Program-made: the position numbers and the translations under genes
Shown: positions 37,271 to 46,222 of the stretch, one piece after another
Layout of the letters: each line of letters starts with the position of its first letter
Position numbering within the stretch: the first letter of the stretch is position 1
Notes under the pieces: generated by a model
Databases searched by the model: none
The model's input: the letters and a program-made list of their open reading frames with translations, nothing else
Told to the model about the DNA's origin: nothing
From: Bradyrhizobium lablabi
GTDB lineage: Bacteria > Pseudomonadota > Alphaproteobacteria > Rhizobiales > Xanthobacteraceae
Length of the DNA: 64,000 nt
Assembly (NCBI RefSeq): GCF_018129385.1
Contig: NZ_JAFCLN010000014.1
Span: 1-64,000, forward strand
Reading direction: 5' to 3'

Positions 37271-38797
37271 ATGCGCATCCTCCTCATCAATGTGCCGCAT
37301 CCTGCGATTGGCAGCCGCATTCCCGACGATCACCTGCCGCCGCTCGGATTGCTCGCGATCGGAGGTCCGTTGATCGACGACGGCCACGAAGTCCGGCTGA
37401 TCGATGGCGAGTTCGGGCCGATGCCGAAGCAAGACATCGTCGCACAGACGATCGCGTTCCGCCCCGATGCCGTGCTGTTCGGCCATTCCGGCTCGACCTC
37501 CGGTCATCCCGTGATCGCCGAGATCGCCTCCGCCATCGCCGCAACGCTGCCGCAGACGCTGATCGTGTATGGAGGCGTGTTTCCCACCTATCATTGGCGC
37601 GAGATTCTCGCCGGTGAGCCCTACATCACCGCCATCGTGCGCGGAGAGGGCGAGGAAACCGCCCGCCGCCTGATGCGCGCCCTGGAGTTCGGTCACGGCC
37701 TCGCCGGCGTCGACGGTATCGCCTATCGCGACGCCAACGGGCCGCGCGCGACGCGGCCGGCGGCTGTCATCCGCGATCTCGACGCTTACCGGATCGGCTG
37801 GGAGCTGATCGATCATGGCAGATACAGCTACTGGGGCGGCCTGCGTGCGGCGGTGGTGCAGTTCTCGCGCGGCTGTCCGCATCTGTGCAACTATTGCGGC
37901 CAGCGCGGCTTCTGGACCCGGTGGCGGCACCGCGATCCTGTCCGCTTTGCCAAGGAGCTGGCGCGTCTTCACCGCGAGCACGGCGTCAAGGTAATCAATT
38001 TCGCCGACGAGAATCCGACTGTCTCGAAGAAGGCCTGGAAGGCCTTCCTCGAAGCGCTGATCGCGGAAAATGTCGACCTGATCCTGGTCGGCTCGACCCG
38101 CGCCGACGACATCGTGCGCGATGCCGATATCCTGCACCTCTACAAGAAAGCAGGCTGGCAGCGTTTCCTGCTCGGCATGGAAAGCACCGACGAGAAGACG
38201 CTGGAGCTGATCCGCAAGGGCGCCACCACCACGACCGACCGCGAGGCCATCCGCCTGATGCGCCAACACGGCATTCTCTCGATGGCGACCTGGGTGGTCG
38301 GCTTCGAGGAAGAAACCGACCGCGACCACTGGCGTGGATTGCGTCAGCTACTGTCGTATGACCCCGATCAGGTTCAACTGCTGTACGTCACGCCGCACCG
38401 CTGGACGCCGTATTTCAGGCTGGCCGCGCAGCGCCGGGTGATCCAGACCGACCGCCGGCGCTGGGACTACAAGCATCAGGTGCTGGCAACGCGGCACATG
38501 CCGCCCTGGCGCGTGCTGCTCTGGTTCAAGTTCACCGAGATGGTGCTGCAATGCCGGCCGAAGGCGATCTGGCGGGTGTTGTTCCAGCGCGATGCCGGCC
38601 TGCGTCACGCGATGCGCTGGTACACCCAGATGGGGCGCCGCGTCTGGCCGCACGAAATCCTCGGCTTCCTGCTCGATCGACTGACCGTGAACGGCCCGAC
38701 CGTCGCCGAGTTCTGGGGCGCGCCGCAGGATGGCGAGGAGGAATCGATGTCGTCCTCCCGGCCGGAGCGGCCGGTCGGCACAAGACAGGCGGCGTGA
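37271..38797 (+). CDS. B12-binding domain radical SAM protein (BchE/HpnJ-like)
   Basis: 508 aa. Residues ~1-150 form a cobalamin-binding Rossmann-like domain (MRILLINVPHPAIGSRIP, then DAVLFGHSGSTSGHP). The radical SAM cluster motif CPHLCNYC (CxxxCxxC) lies near residue 203, followed by FWTRWRHRDP and a BchE-like stretch INFADENPTVSKKAWKAF. Relatives include anaerobic Mg-protoporphyrin cyclase and hopanoid-modifying enzymes. No bacteriochlorophyll genes are nearby. Located 18 nt after uppS, it may modify the prenyl lipid made there (inference). Confidence 0.85.
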   Translation: MRILLINVPHPAIGSRIPDDHLPPLGLLAIGGPLIDDGHEVRLIDGEFGPMPKQDIVAQTIAFRPDAVLFGHSGSTSGHPVIAEIASAIAATLPQTLIVYGGVFPTYHWREILAGEPYITAIVRGEGEETARRLMRALEFGHGLAGVDGIAYRDANGPRATRPAAVIRDLDAYRIGWELIDHGRYSYWGGLRAAVVQFSRGCPHLCNYCGQRGFWTRWRHRDPVRFAKELARLHREHGVKVINFADENPTVSKKAWKAFLEALIAENVDLILVGSTRADDIVRDADILHLYKKAGWQRFLLGMESTDEKTLELIRKGATTTTDREAIRLMRQHGILSMATWVVGFEEETDRDHWRGLRQLLSYDPDQVQLLYVTPHRWTPYFRLAAQRRVIQTDRRRWDYKHQVLATRHMPPWRVLLWFKFTEMVLQCRPKAIWRVLFQRDAGLRHAMRWYTQMGRRVWPHEILGFLLDRLTVNGPTVAEFWGAPQDGEEESMSSSRPERPVGTRQAA

Positions 38798-38828
38798 CAG
38801 GCCGTGGCCGATCCGCGACGCGGCGGCG

Positions 38829-40070
38829 TCAGCGCTTGGCGCTCGCGGTCTTCTCGGTCGCGGTGCAGGAAATGAGAAGCGTAAAGGCGCGCGCCGCGCC
38901 GGCGATTTCGGGCGTCTTCATCTCGCCCTTCGGTTCCGCGACCTGATAGGGAACGACGCTGTTGTCGAGGAAGTCGCGTATCGCGCCGGTCTTGATCGCG
39001 AAATTGATGTTTTCCGGAATATCGCCGGTGGCCCTGGCAATCTTCAGCGCGTTGATCTTTGCCGCGACCATGCCGACGACCTGACCGTTGGTGTCCAGCA
39101 GCGGCCCGCCGCTGTTGCCGGGCTGGACCGCGGCGCTGATCTGGAGGAAGCGGGTGTTGTTGAACAGGCCGCTCAGCGAACTCACGATGCCGGTCGTCAC
39201 CGTAAAGTCCGACGTCAGCAGGCCGTGGTAGGGAAAGCCGATCGCGACGACGGAATCGCCGGAGCGGATCGAGCGTTCCCGGATCTTCGCAAACTCCTTG
39301 AACGAGCCTGCCGGCGCTTGCAGCAAGGCAAGATCATTGGTTTCATCGCCCGACACGAGCCGCAGGTTGATCGGCGCTTCGCCGGTCAGGTTGCCCTTGA
39401 TGTCGCCGGTGCAGCCGTCGACCACGTGATGGTTGGTGACGACATGCCCGTTGGCGCTGATCGCGAAACCCGTGCCGGTCTTGCCATAAGTCTTCGGCTT
39501 TCCCGATCCCGCTGCATCAGGCGTATCGGCCGGCTTCGCTGCCACCGGTTTTGCGGCGCTGAAGTCGCCGGCCTTTGCGATGCCGTCAGCCTTGACCCTT
39601 GTGACGCAATTGGCGAGCGCCGCAAGCAATGGGGCCGTCGAAGTCAGGTTGAATTGCAAGGGCGTGCCGCCGGCCACCGCCACCATCAGGCTGGCTTTCT
39701 GAAAGTCACGCGCGACGTTCGGCGGCAGGATGGCGGTGGTGAGCGACGGCGAATTGGCGGTCGCAAACAGCCGCGCCTGCGACTGGCCGTCGAAGGTGAC
39801 GTCGATCGGAGTGGTGCTGCCCTTGGTGAAATTGAACCGCGGGCTGCCAAAACCCAGCAGCCAGCCATTGTTCGCATTCCGCCCCACGATCAGCGATACG
39901 CCGCTGGCGTAATCGGAGCCGGCGGCGCAGTGCGAGAACGCTCCGTTGTCGTCGGTATAGGCCCCGCCAATCCAGTTTCCGACACGGATCGTGCCGAACG
40001 GTCCCGCCGCGTATGCAACCGTGACAATGGCGATCTGAAAAAGACACGATGCGACAATCGACTTGAACAT
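38829..40070 (-). CDS. secreted trypsin-like serine protease
   Basis: 413 aa. Signal peptide MFKSIVASCLFQIAIVTVAYA. An N-terminal ~190-residue region of unknown type precedes a DegP/trypsin-like protease domain with His in VVTNHHVVDGC, Asp in NDLALLQAP and Ser in AVQPGNSGGPLLD, so the catalytic triad is complete. No PDZ domain is visible, unlike DegP. It is likely periplasmic. Convergent with the radical SAM gene. Confidence 0.88.
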   Translation of the reverse strand: MFKSIVASCLFQIAIVTVAYAAGPFGTIRVGNWIGGAYTDDNGAFSHCAAGSDYASGVSLIVGRNANNGWLLGFGSPRFNFTKGSTTPIDVTFDGQSQARLFATANSPSLTTAILPPNVARDFQKASLMVAVAGGTPLQFNLTSTAPLLAALANCVTRVKADGIAKAGDFSAAKPVAAKPADTPDAAGSGKPKTYGKTGTGFAISANGHVVTNHHVVDGCTGDIKGNLTGEAPINLRLVSGDETNDLALLQAPAGSFKEFAKIRERSIRSGDSVVAIGFPYHGLLTSDFTVTTGIVSSLSGLFNNTRFLQISAAVQPGNSGGPLLDTNGQVVGMVAAKINALKIARATGDIPENINFAIKTGAIRDFLDNSVVPYQVAEPKGEMKTPEIAGAARAFTLLISCTATEKTASAKR

Positions 40071-40229
40071 GACCCGCCCTCAACCCTATGGCTGCATCTT
40101 ACGGGTTTCTACCCTGCTGACGCAACCGGGAGTCGTTAACCGATCAGATGACGAATGCGCTCATGACGTGCCTCAGCGGTCACAAAAGGCAGGGTTGACA
40201 CCAACGTCATCGCCACCAGACTAAGCAGC

Positions 40230-40862
40230 ATGCGCATCACCCTGATCCACGCCCTGAAACATTCGATCATGCCGATCGAGGCCTCCTTCGCAAGACTGTG
40301 GCCCGACGCGCGCCTGATGAACCTGCTCGACGACAGCCTGTCGGCCGATCTGGCGCGCGATGGCGCGCTCACGGACGCGATGACCGGGCGCTTCCAAAAG
40401 CTCGGGCGCTATGCGGCCGGCACCGGCTCGGATGCGATCCTGTTCACCTGCTCGGCCTTCGGACCCTGCATCGAGGCCGTTGCCCGCGAACGGGCGCCGA
40501 TGCTGGTGCTGAAGCCGAACGAGGCGATGATCGAGCAGGCTGCTGCAAAGGGCCGCAAGGTCGGCCTGCTCTCGACCTTCGCGCCGACCCTTGCGTCGAT
40601 GCCGGGGGAATTTCCGGCGTTCATCGAGATCGTTCCGAAATTGGCCGAAGGTGCACTCGCCGCGCTCGATCGCGGCGACCGGGCGGAGCATGACCGCATT
40701 GTCATCGAGGCGTCGAAGGATTTGCGCGACTGCGACCTGATCGCGCTCGCCCAATACAGCATGGCGCCCGCGGCGGCACAGGTGGCTGAGGTGGCGGGAA
40801 GACCGGTGCTCACCACGCCGGACAGCGCGGTGATGAAGCTGAAGGAGTTGCTGTTGCGATAG
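40230..40862 (+). CDS. Asp/Glu racemase superfamily protein with one catalytic Cys
   Basis: 210 aa. The first half carries a racemase-like nucleophile region DAILFTCSAFGPCIEAV. In the equivalent second-half position the sequence reads LIALAQYSMAPAA with no Cys, so the two-cysteine racemase mechanism is not available. One-Cys relatives include arylmalonate decarboxylase and maleate isomerase-like enzymes; which reaction applies is unknown. Monocistronic. Confidence 0.75.
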   Translation: MRITLIHALKHSIMPIEASFARLWPDARLMNLLDDSLSADLARDGALTDAMTGRFQKLGRYAAGTGSDAILFTCSAFGPCIEAVARERAPMLVLKPNEAMIEQAAAKGRKVGLLSTFAPTLASMPGEFPAFIEIVPKLAEGALAALDRGDRAEHDRIVIEASKDLRDCDLIALAQYSMAPAAAQVAEVAGRPVLTTPDSAVMKLKELLLR

Positions 40863-40933
40863 AGCATGATCCGGAAAGTGGGAACCGGTTTTCCCTGTGT
40901 CAAACGCGAAGCGTTTGCGCGGAAATCATGCTC
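40863..40933. repeat. GAGCATGAT-type imperfect palindrome
   Basis: Begins GAGCATGATCCGGAAAGTG and ends GGAAATCATGCTC, with an internal hairpin CAAACGCGAAGCGTTTG. A widespread intergenic repeat in Bradyrhizobium and relatives (from general knowledge); it follows the stop of the racemase-like gene by one base. Confidence 0.75.
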
Positions 40934-40951
40934 AAACAAGCGGGCCGAGGA

Positions 40952-41248
40952 TCAATCCTCTTTCGCCTTGGCGGGCTTCTTGGCCGGCACGTCCAGCGCC
41001 TTCTTGACCGCCCGCGCATAACTGTCGGCGGCGTTTTCCGCCGAATTCCGCAATCGTTTTGCGGTTGCGGTTGCATGCTCCATGGTGCTTTTGGCCATCA
41101 GCTTGAACCGCGCCTTGGCTTCCTTGCTCTTGGCGGAAGCTGCCTTTGCCATCAACTGGCCGTGCTGCTTCCTGGCAGCCTCCATCAGGGTCTTGCTCTG
41201 AACCTTTGCGGTTTGACGGATCACGGTTACGAGGTCGGCGTCAGCCAT
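40952..41248 (-). CDS. Lys/Ala-rich helical protein, unknown function
   Basis: 98 aa, nearly all helix-forming and rich in Ala/Lys (MAKAASAKSKEAKARFKLMAKS; ends KKPAKAKED). It resembles histone-H1-like or phasin-like small proteins in composition only. It is the last chromosomal gene before the tRNA-Arg fragment and the island. Confidence 0.6.
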   Translation of the reverse strand: MADADLVTVIRQTAKVQSKTLMEAARKQHGQLMAKAASAKSKEAKARFKLMAKSTMEHATATAKRLRNSAENAADSYARAVKKALDVPAKKPAKAKED

Positions 41249-41312
41249 TCAGGGTCACTCGATGCTGGAAGGAGAAGGTGATGTCGGAAGCGTATGGCCG
41301 GCGGCTGATCGA

Positions 41313-41362
41313 TGGCGCACCCGACACGATTCGAACGTGTGACCTTTGCCTTCGGAGAGCAA
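41313..41362 (-). other. 3' fragment of tRNA-Arg(CCG), island attachment site
   Basis: On the minus strand the text from 41362 to 41313 gives an anticodon arm (stem TTGCT/GGCAA, loop CTCCGAA, anticodon CCG), a variable loop, a T-arm (ACACG TTCGAAT CGTGT), the 3' acceptor strand CGGGTGC and an encoded CCA. The 5' acceptor and D-arm are missing. This is what remains at one end when a tyrosine integrase inserts in a tRNA gene. The intact gene should lie at the far end of the island and was not found in this window. Confidence 0.75.
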
Positions 41363-41451
41363 AAGGACGCCACTCATGGATGTCCGGGATGACTATAACA
41401 TATTGAAACGAAGCGCTTTCCTTTCACTGACATCCTGGTCATCATTGGCCT

Positions 41452-42762
41452 ATGTGTGGGACCCTATGTGGGATGAGGGGACGCGTGTACAATATCGACA
41501 CCGCGGCAAAACGTGCAAGGCTAAGCTCGCGTAAAAATCCCTTTTGGCAAGGTATCTCGGGCGGCCGCGGCGGCGTCAGTCTCGGCTATCGAAAGCCCGC
41601 GCGAGGCCCGGGCTCTTGGATTGCGAAGTTCGCGCTCGACGGCGTGCGGGTCGAAGAGCGTCTTGGTGTTGCAGATGATCGCGACGCGCCGTTTGGGGCG
41701 CTCTCATTTGCTGCTGCCTCCGCTGCCGCTCTGACGTGGGCGAAACAGCAGGCCGAAATCGCTGACAACAAAGATGGGACCGACCCGCTTGCAAAGGCGC
41801 CTACCGTCAAATCGGCGGTCATCAACTATATCTCGTACCGAGAGGCGCGTTCGAAGTCGACCGGCGGCAACGCAAAGAGCCGTCTCGATCTCCACGTTCT
41901 TGCAAATGAGAAGTTCAGCAGCATCCGTCTTTCCAAGCTACGCGTTGCGGATTTTGACGTTTGGCGAGAGGGCCTGCCTTGGGATCTTGCGAAGACTTCC
42001 ATTAACCGATTGCAGAACGATCTTCGGGCGGCACTTAACCGCGCAGTCGAGAAACATCGACGCGAGTTGCCGGCCTCTCTGTCGCTTGAGATAAAACTCG
42101 GAACGCGAGCGGTCGAAATCGAAGAGGCCTCGGCCCCGAAGGTCCTGTTGACCGATCAACAGGTAAGGGCTGCCGTGAGTGCAGCGTTCGAAGTCGACGA
42201 GGACTTCGGGTATGTTGTCTTGCTCCTGGCCGTGACCGGAGCGCGCTATTCGCAGCTTGGCGCTATGAAAGTGCGAAGCGTGCAAAAAGCACAGTCGCGG
42301 ATCATGGTGCCAGCTTCGAAGAAGGGACGAAGCAGGAAAGCAAAGCCTGATATCGCGGTACCTGTTGGGCGCGAAACGATAGGCGCCTTGATACGGATCT
42401 GTCGTCGATCGCCAGATGAGTTTTTGCTTCGGCGTTGGGCTTACAAGCGAAAGGGGCGGCTAGAATGGGAACGCGATCGGCTCCGGCCGCTGGGGCAGGC
42501 CTACGAGGCTGAAGAGCAGTGGGCGGCGGTGGTTCATAGAGCGCGCTTGCCGGCGGGCGCCGTGATGTATTCGCTGCGTCACAGCTCTATTGTTCGCGCC
42601 CTGAAAAAGAATCTTCCTGTACGGCTCGTGGCCGCTCTGCACGACACTTCGGTCGAGATGATCGAAAAGCATTACGCCGCGTATATCGTCGAAGTCACAG
42701 AGGACATTACGCGCCGTTCAATAATCGCGCTAACGTCCGTTAATTTGCAGGCCGCTGAGTAG
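41452..42762 (+). CDS. tyrosine recombinase (integrase)
   Basis: 436 aa, or 429 from the next in-frame ATG (41473). An N-terminal SAM-like/arm-binding region is followed by a catalytic domain with Arg265 (VTGARYSQL), the box-II region YSLRHSSIVRAL (Arg376), LHDTS and the nucleophile Tyr408 (MIEKHYAAYI). The first His of the HxxR motif is Tyr here. It lies next to the tRNA-Arg fragment, so it is the integrase of the island. Confidence 0.9.
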   Translation: MCGTLCGMRGRVYNIDTAAKRARLSSRKNPFWQGISGGRGGVSLGYRKPARGPGSWIAKFALDGVRVEERLGVADDRDAPFGALSFAAASAAALTWAKQQAEIADNKDGTDPLAKAPTVKSAVINYISYREARSKSTGGNAKSRLDLHVLANEKFSSIRLSKLRVADFDVWREGLPWDLAKTSINRLQNDLRAALNRAVEKHRRELPASLSLEIKLGTRAVEIEEASAPKVLLTDQQVRAAVSAAFEVDEDFGYVVLLLAVTGARYSQLGAMKVRSVQKAQSRIMVPASKKGRSRKAKPDIAVPVGRETIGALIRICRRSPDEFLLRRWAYKRKGRLEWERDRLRPLGQAYEAEEQWAAVVHRARLPAGAVMYSLRHSSIVRALKKNLPVRLVAALHDTSVEMIEKHYAAYIVEVTEDITRRSIIALTSVNLQAAE

Positions 42763-42856
42763 CGGCAGTGTGCGCAAAGCGCTCAAGGATCAAAGGAAAT
42801 TCGGCGCCGCAGTATGTCGTTTGTATGCCATTTCATCCAGTGTTTTCAACACGTTA

Positions 42857-42885
42857 TTGACAATATAGAGATTCTAGAAGATAAG
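42857..42885 (+). promoter_or_regulatory. putative promoter of the HTH-primase genes
   Basis: TTGACA (42857-42862), 17-nt spacer, GATAAG (42880-42885), ~80 nt upstream of the HTH gene. A small hairpin (GTGTT-TTC-AACAC at 42840-42852) lies just upstream. The -10 is a weak match. Confidence 0.4.
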
Positions 42886-42972
42886 TTCGGGGTCGCGATT
42901 TGCCTGATTTGCCTGAGTTGATGTGTGCCTGAAGCGACAAGTCTTGTCTCCCTCTTCAGGAGTGCAAATCCC

Positions 42973-43275
42973 GTGACTCGTAACCAGGTTAGTGCAGTAA
43001 GCGCACCGTCTTCGTCCCACGAATACACGCCTTGGCGCGATCGGCCGATGCTCCAGCTCAAAATCGCCGCTGAGATCGCTGGCGTGTCGCCGGCAACGCT
43101 GTATCGCTTTGCAGACGAAGGCAAATTGACGTTGCGCGAGTTTGGCGGTCGAACGTTGGTTGCCACGGAAAGCTTGATCCTGCTGCTGAACACCGCGAAG
43201 GCTTGGACCCCGCGAAGGCGCGGCGAACAAGCGCGCGCTAGACGCAAAGAGATCGCACGAGCTTCGCACAGCTAA
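42973..43275 (+). CDS. AlpA/excisionase-type helix-turn-helix protein
   Basis: 100 aa with a GTG start, chosen for the CAGGAG about 10 nt upstream; an earlier GTG at 42925 is possible. A MerR-like excisionase fold is visible: MLQLKIAAEIAGVSPATLYRFADEGKLTLREFGGRTLVATESLILLL, the pattern of AlpA and phage Xis regulators. In phage satellites such a gene activates excision and replication. The C-terminal tail is very basic. Confidence 0.75.
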   Translation: MTRNQVSAVSAPSSSHEYTPWRDRPMLQLKIAAEIAGVSPATLYRFADEGKLTLREFGGRTLVATESLILLLNTAKAWTPRRRGEQARARRKEIARASHS

Positions 43276-43287
43276 GCGGCCTCAGCA

Positions 43288-43938
43288 GTGAAGACCTCAT
43301 TGCAGAATGACGCGTGTCGGCTGTCCAAGTTAACCGCTCCGAAGCGCACACCGGGCTCGATTGGAGGCCCAGGTCTGAGCGCCATTCGTACGGCTTGCGA
43401 ACCTTACAGACAGCAGTTGGCTGGCTTGATGCCGGTGTTCGAGAAAATCGGACGGCATATCGATGCGACCATGGCTCAGCCACGGTATGACAAGCTATTT
43501 GCCGTCGACCGAGAGCGCGTCGTCATCGCAGTAGGCGACACGCAGTGGGGCGATCGAGTGTTGCTAACGGAGTTGCGCGTCGACGAGATCGCGCAGGCTT
43601 TGGTGGTATGCGCGTTGCCTGTCACCGAGAAGCAGCTTTCCGAAGCCGTCTGTCACGGCTGGGCTGAATGGAGTCGTCGAGCTCGCAAAAGCTTTCGACG
43701 TGGCGTTCCAGCATGGAATAACCAAGCAACCGCATCTGTTGGCGGCATTCTATTCCTCTGCCCGGAGTTCAGAGCCAAGCTGGCCCAACTCGCGGTTAGC
43801 GGTGAAGTACCCGTCATCGCTATCGCGATAGATTCCGCGGGCACCACGCGAAAGCGCCTGAAGTGTCGCGTCCGCGCCGCCGTTTTCCCATGGCCTGCTT
43901 GGGCTCGTGCGTCCGGCCACGTTGCCGGCTGCGCCTAG
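43288..43938 (+). CDS. unknown island protein
   Basis: 216 aa, GTG start 12 nt after the HTH stop. No recognised domain. It has hydrophobic stretches (VGGILFLCPEFRAKLAQLAVSGEVPVIAIAI) but no clear membrane helices and scattered Trp/Arg. It is collinear with the HTH and primase genes (9-nt gap to the latter), so it probably belongs to the same replication/regulation unit. Confidence 0.6.
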   Translation: MKTSLQNDACRLSKLTAPKRTPGSIGGPGLSAIRTACEPYRQQLAGLMPVFEKIGRHIDATMAQPRYDKLFAVDRERVVIAVGDTQWGDRVLLTELRVDEIAQALVVCALPVTEKQLSEAVCHGWAEWSRRARKSFRRGVPAWNNQATASVGGILFLCPEFRAKLAQLAVSGEVPVIAIAIDSAGTTRKRLKCRVRAAVFPWPAWARASGHVAGCA

Positions 43939-43947
43939 GAATTTGCA

Positions 43948-46170
43948 ATGAACGCCCCAATCATAATGCCGCTCACTTTTGAGGCTCTGTGGCAACTTGG
44001 TTATCGCAACCTGCTTCCAATAATTCCGCCGAAGGTGGAGATCAGCGAGCACTCTACGTTATTCAAGCGGATCGACACGACGCAAGACGGTCGTGGCAAA
44101 ACGCCAGGAGTTTGCGGCACTGACGGAAAGTGGAGATCATTCGATTGGATCAAGCACGAAACAACGCTCGATGATCTCGCGCGCTGGCAGCGCATGGGCG
44201 CAAGCATTGGAGTCAAGATGGGCTTCGGCCTCGCGTTTATCGACGCTGACACGCTCAACAAGACTCATGCCGGACTGATCCTCACAATCACCGCGCAGAA
44301 GCTAGGAAAGCTACCTTGTAGAATTGGAAACTATCCAAAGGCGGGCTATCTGTGCCGCATTACAGGCCCGATGAAGTATGTCAGGCTCGATTTCGGCGAC
44401 AACGAACGCGTCGAGATCCTCACCGAAGGCCGCCAGGCAGTATTCGCCGGCCTGCACCCGAAAACCGACAAGATATACACTTGGCCTTTCCCGCTCGTTC
44501 CGTTCAACCAGCTTCCGGTCTTCACGCCGCAGCAACTCGTCGACCTACTGAACGAACTGCGCTCCATTTTGCCGGCGGCCAAGCCGATCGTCACCGAGGG
44601 GGCGACTACAACGGTCGATCAAAAATCTCTCAAGGGTGATCTCGAAACGGTTCGCAAGGCCGTGACGGCCACACCGAATACGAGCGAAGCATTTTCGACG
44701 CGCGAAAGCTGGCGCGACTTCGGCTATGCGATCAAAGGCGCGCTCCAGGACCACCCCGAAGAGGCGTTTGAAATCTTCTCCGAATGGTCGGCGCGCTGGA
44801 CCGAAAACGGCAAGCCGGTCGAGCCAGGCAACACCCCGGATTACATCGAAGCGGAGTGGAAGAGGTTCAAGCCTCCGTTTCGCGTGGGCGCGTCAAAAAT
44901 ATACGAGCTGGCGGAGCAGCACGCGCCAAAAGATTTTCGCCGCGTCGACCTGTGGTTCGATGAAGTCCCTGACGAGCCTCAAAGCCTGTTCGCGCCACCG
45001 CTTGCCCCGGCGACCACCGCGCGGGAAGTTGAGCCGCTGATCATAATCGACCCCACCGCCTGGTCGGGGCAACAAGCGCGGCCGCGAGAATGGATCGTCG
45101 ACGGCTGGATGCCAAAGGACGAAGTGACGTTGCTTTACGGCGACGGCGGTGTCGGCAAATCGCTGCTTGCGATGCAATTTGCCACATGTGCCGCAACGGG
45201 ACGGCCGTGGCTGGGCCAGGCCACGCAACCGTCGCGGGTCATGGGCTTCTTCTGCGAAGATAGTGAAGATGAGTTGCTTCGCCGGCAGATCGACATCAAC
45301 CGCGCGCTCGGCGTGGACTTTACTGAGCTGACCGGCCTCCGCTTCATTTGCCGCAAGCATTCTGACAACGTGTTCGCGTTGTGGGATCGTCAGACAGGCG
45401 CCCTAAAGCTGCAGCCCGTGTGGCATCAACTAGTCGCTGCGGCGAAGGAGTTTGACGCGGGTGTCGTCATCGTTGATACGATTGCGGATGTCTACGCCGG
45501 CTCCGAAATCGACCGGGTGCAAGTGAACGCCTTCGTGAAGGGCGTCTTGGGGCGCTTGGGAAAAGAGATCGGCGCCACGGTGCTCGCCCTCGGTCATCCT
45601 TCCGTAGCAGGAAAGCAGTCAGGCGAGGGCACGTCTGGGTCGACCGCGTGGAACAACGCCGTCAGGTCTCGACTGTACTTAAAGCACCCCAAAGGCGCCG
45701 AGGGCGGCAACACGCGCGTGCTCGAAGGTCGTAAGTCCAACTACGGGCCGAAGGGCTCGCAATTGATCGTGCGCTACAATCGTGGAGCGTTCGAAATGCT
45801 GGCCGGCTCGCAGCCGGCTGCTCAACGGGATGGTACAGCGGCCGCTCCGGAGGTCGTGAGCATAGGCGAGGCTGCCGAGCGGGCCGTCGTCTCGGTGTTA
45901 ATGGCGTACCCGAATGAGCGGCTGAGCATGGCGTCGAACAGTCAATACTACGCGGTCAAGGTCCTGCGCGGTCTCGACCCCGAAGGGTTCGCACCTTTTC
46001 CTGACGACAAGGTGGTGGCTGCGATACGCAACTTGGAACGCCGCGAGGCCATTCGAGAACAGCGTGTCGGCAGCACCGAGCACGGGCGGGCGGTCCACGG
46101 GTATGTCGTTGTGCCGGAGAAGATCGCTCCGCCGCCCACCGCTGAACAACCAGCCGCGGTTTTCGATTAG
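43948..46170 (+). CDS. bifunctional primase-polymerase / RepA-like helicase
   Basis: 740 aa. Residues ~1-200 resemble an archaeo-eukaryotic-type Prim-Pol domain with the metal motif AFIDADTLN (Asp99, Asp101). A linker with a PriCT-like region (RESWRDFGYAIKGALQDHPEEAFEIFSEWSARW) leads to a RepA-like hexameric ATPase with Walker A GDGGVGKSLL (~398) and Walker B VVIVDTIAD (~506), plus LALGHPS. Such fusions initiate replication of plasmids and phage satellites. The iteron array directly downstream fits as its origin. Confidence 0.88.
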   Translation: MNAPIIMPLTFEALWQLGYRNLLPIIPPKVEISEHSTLFKRIDTTQDGRGKTPGVCGTDGKWRSFDWIKHETTLDDLARWQRMGASIGVKMGFGLAFIDADTLNKTHAGLILTITAQKLGKLPCRIGNYPKAGYLCRITGPMKYVRLDFGDNERVEILTEGRQAVFAGLHPKTDKIYTWPFPLVPFNQLPVFTPQQLVDLLNELRSILPAAKPIVTEGATTTVDQKSLKGDLETVRKAVTATPNTSEAFSTRESWRDFGYAIKGALQDHPEEAFEIFSEWSARWTENGKPVEPGNTPDYIEAEWKRFKPPFRVGASKIYELAEQHAPKDFRRVDLWFDEVPDEPQSLFAPPLAPATTAREVEPLIIIDPTAWSGQQARPREWIVDGWMPKDEVTLLYGDGGVGKSLLAMQFATCAATGRPWLGQATQPSRVMGFFCEDSEDELLRRQIDINRALGVDFTELTGLRFICRKHSDNVFALWDRQTGALKLQPVWHQLVAAAKEFDAGVVIVDTIADVYAGSEIDRVQVNAFVKGVLGRLGKEIGATVLALGHPSVAGKQSGEGTSGSTAWNNAVRSRLYLKHPKGAEGGNTRVLEGRKSNYGPKGSQLIVRYNRGAFEMLAGSQPAAQRDGTAAAPEVVSIGEAAERAVVSVLMAYPNERLSMASNSQYYAVKVLRGLDPEGFAPFPDDKVVAAIRNLERREAIREQRVGSTEHGRAVHGYVVVPEKIAPPPTAEQPAAVFD

Positions 46171-46222
46171 GAGCAATCAGGATGTATGCTGTTCAGACAT
46201 ACGCGGGCGCGACAGGCTCGAA

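Noticed and set aside
41313..41389. Complete tRNA-Arg gene
   Set aside because: The 5' acceptor strand and D-arm are absent upstream of the anticodon arm.
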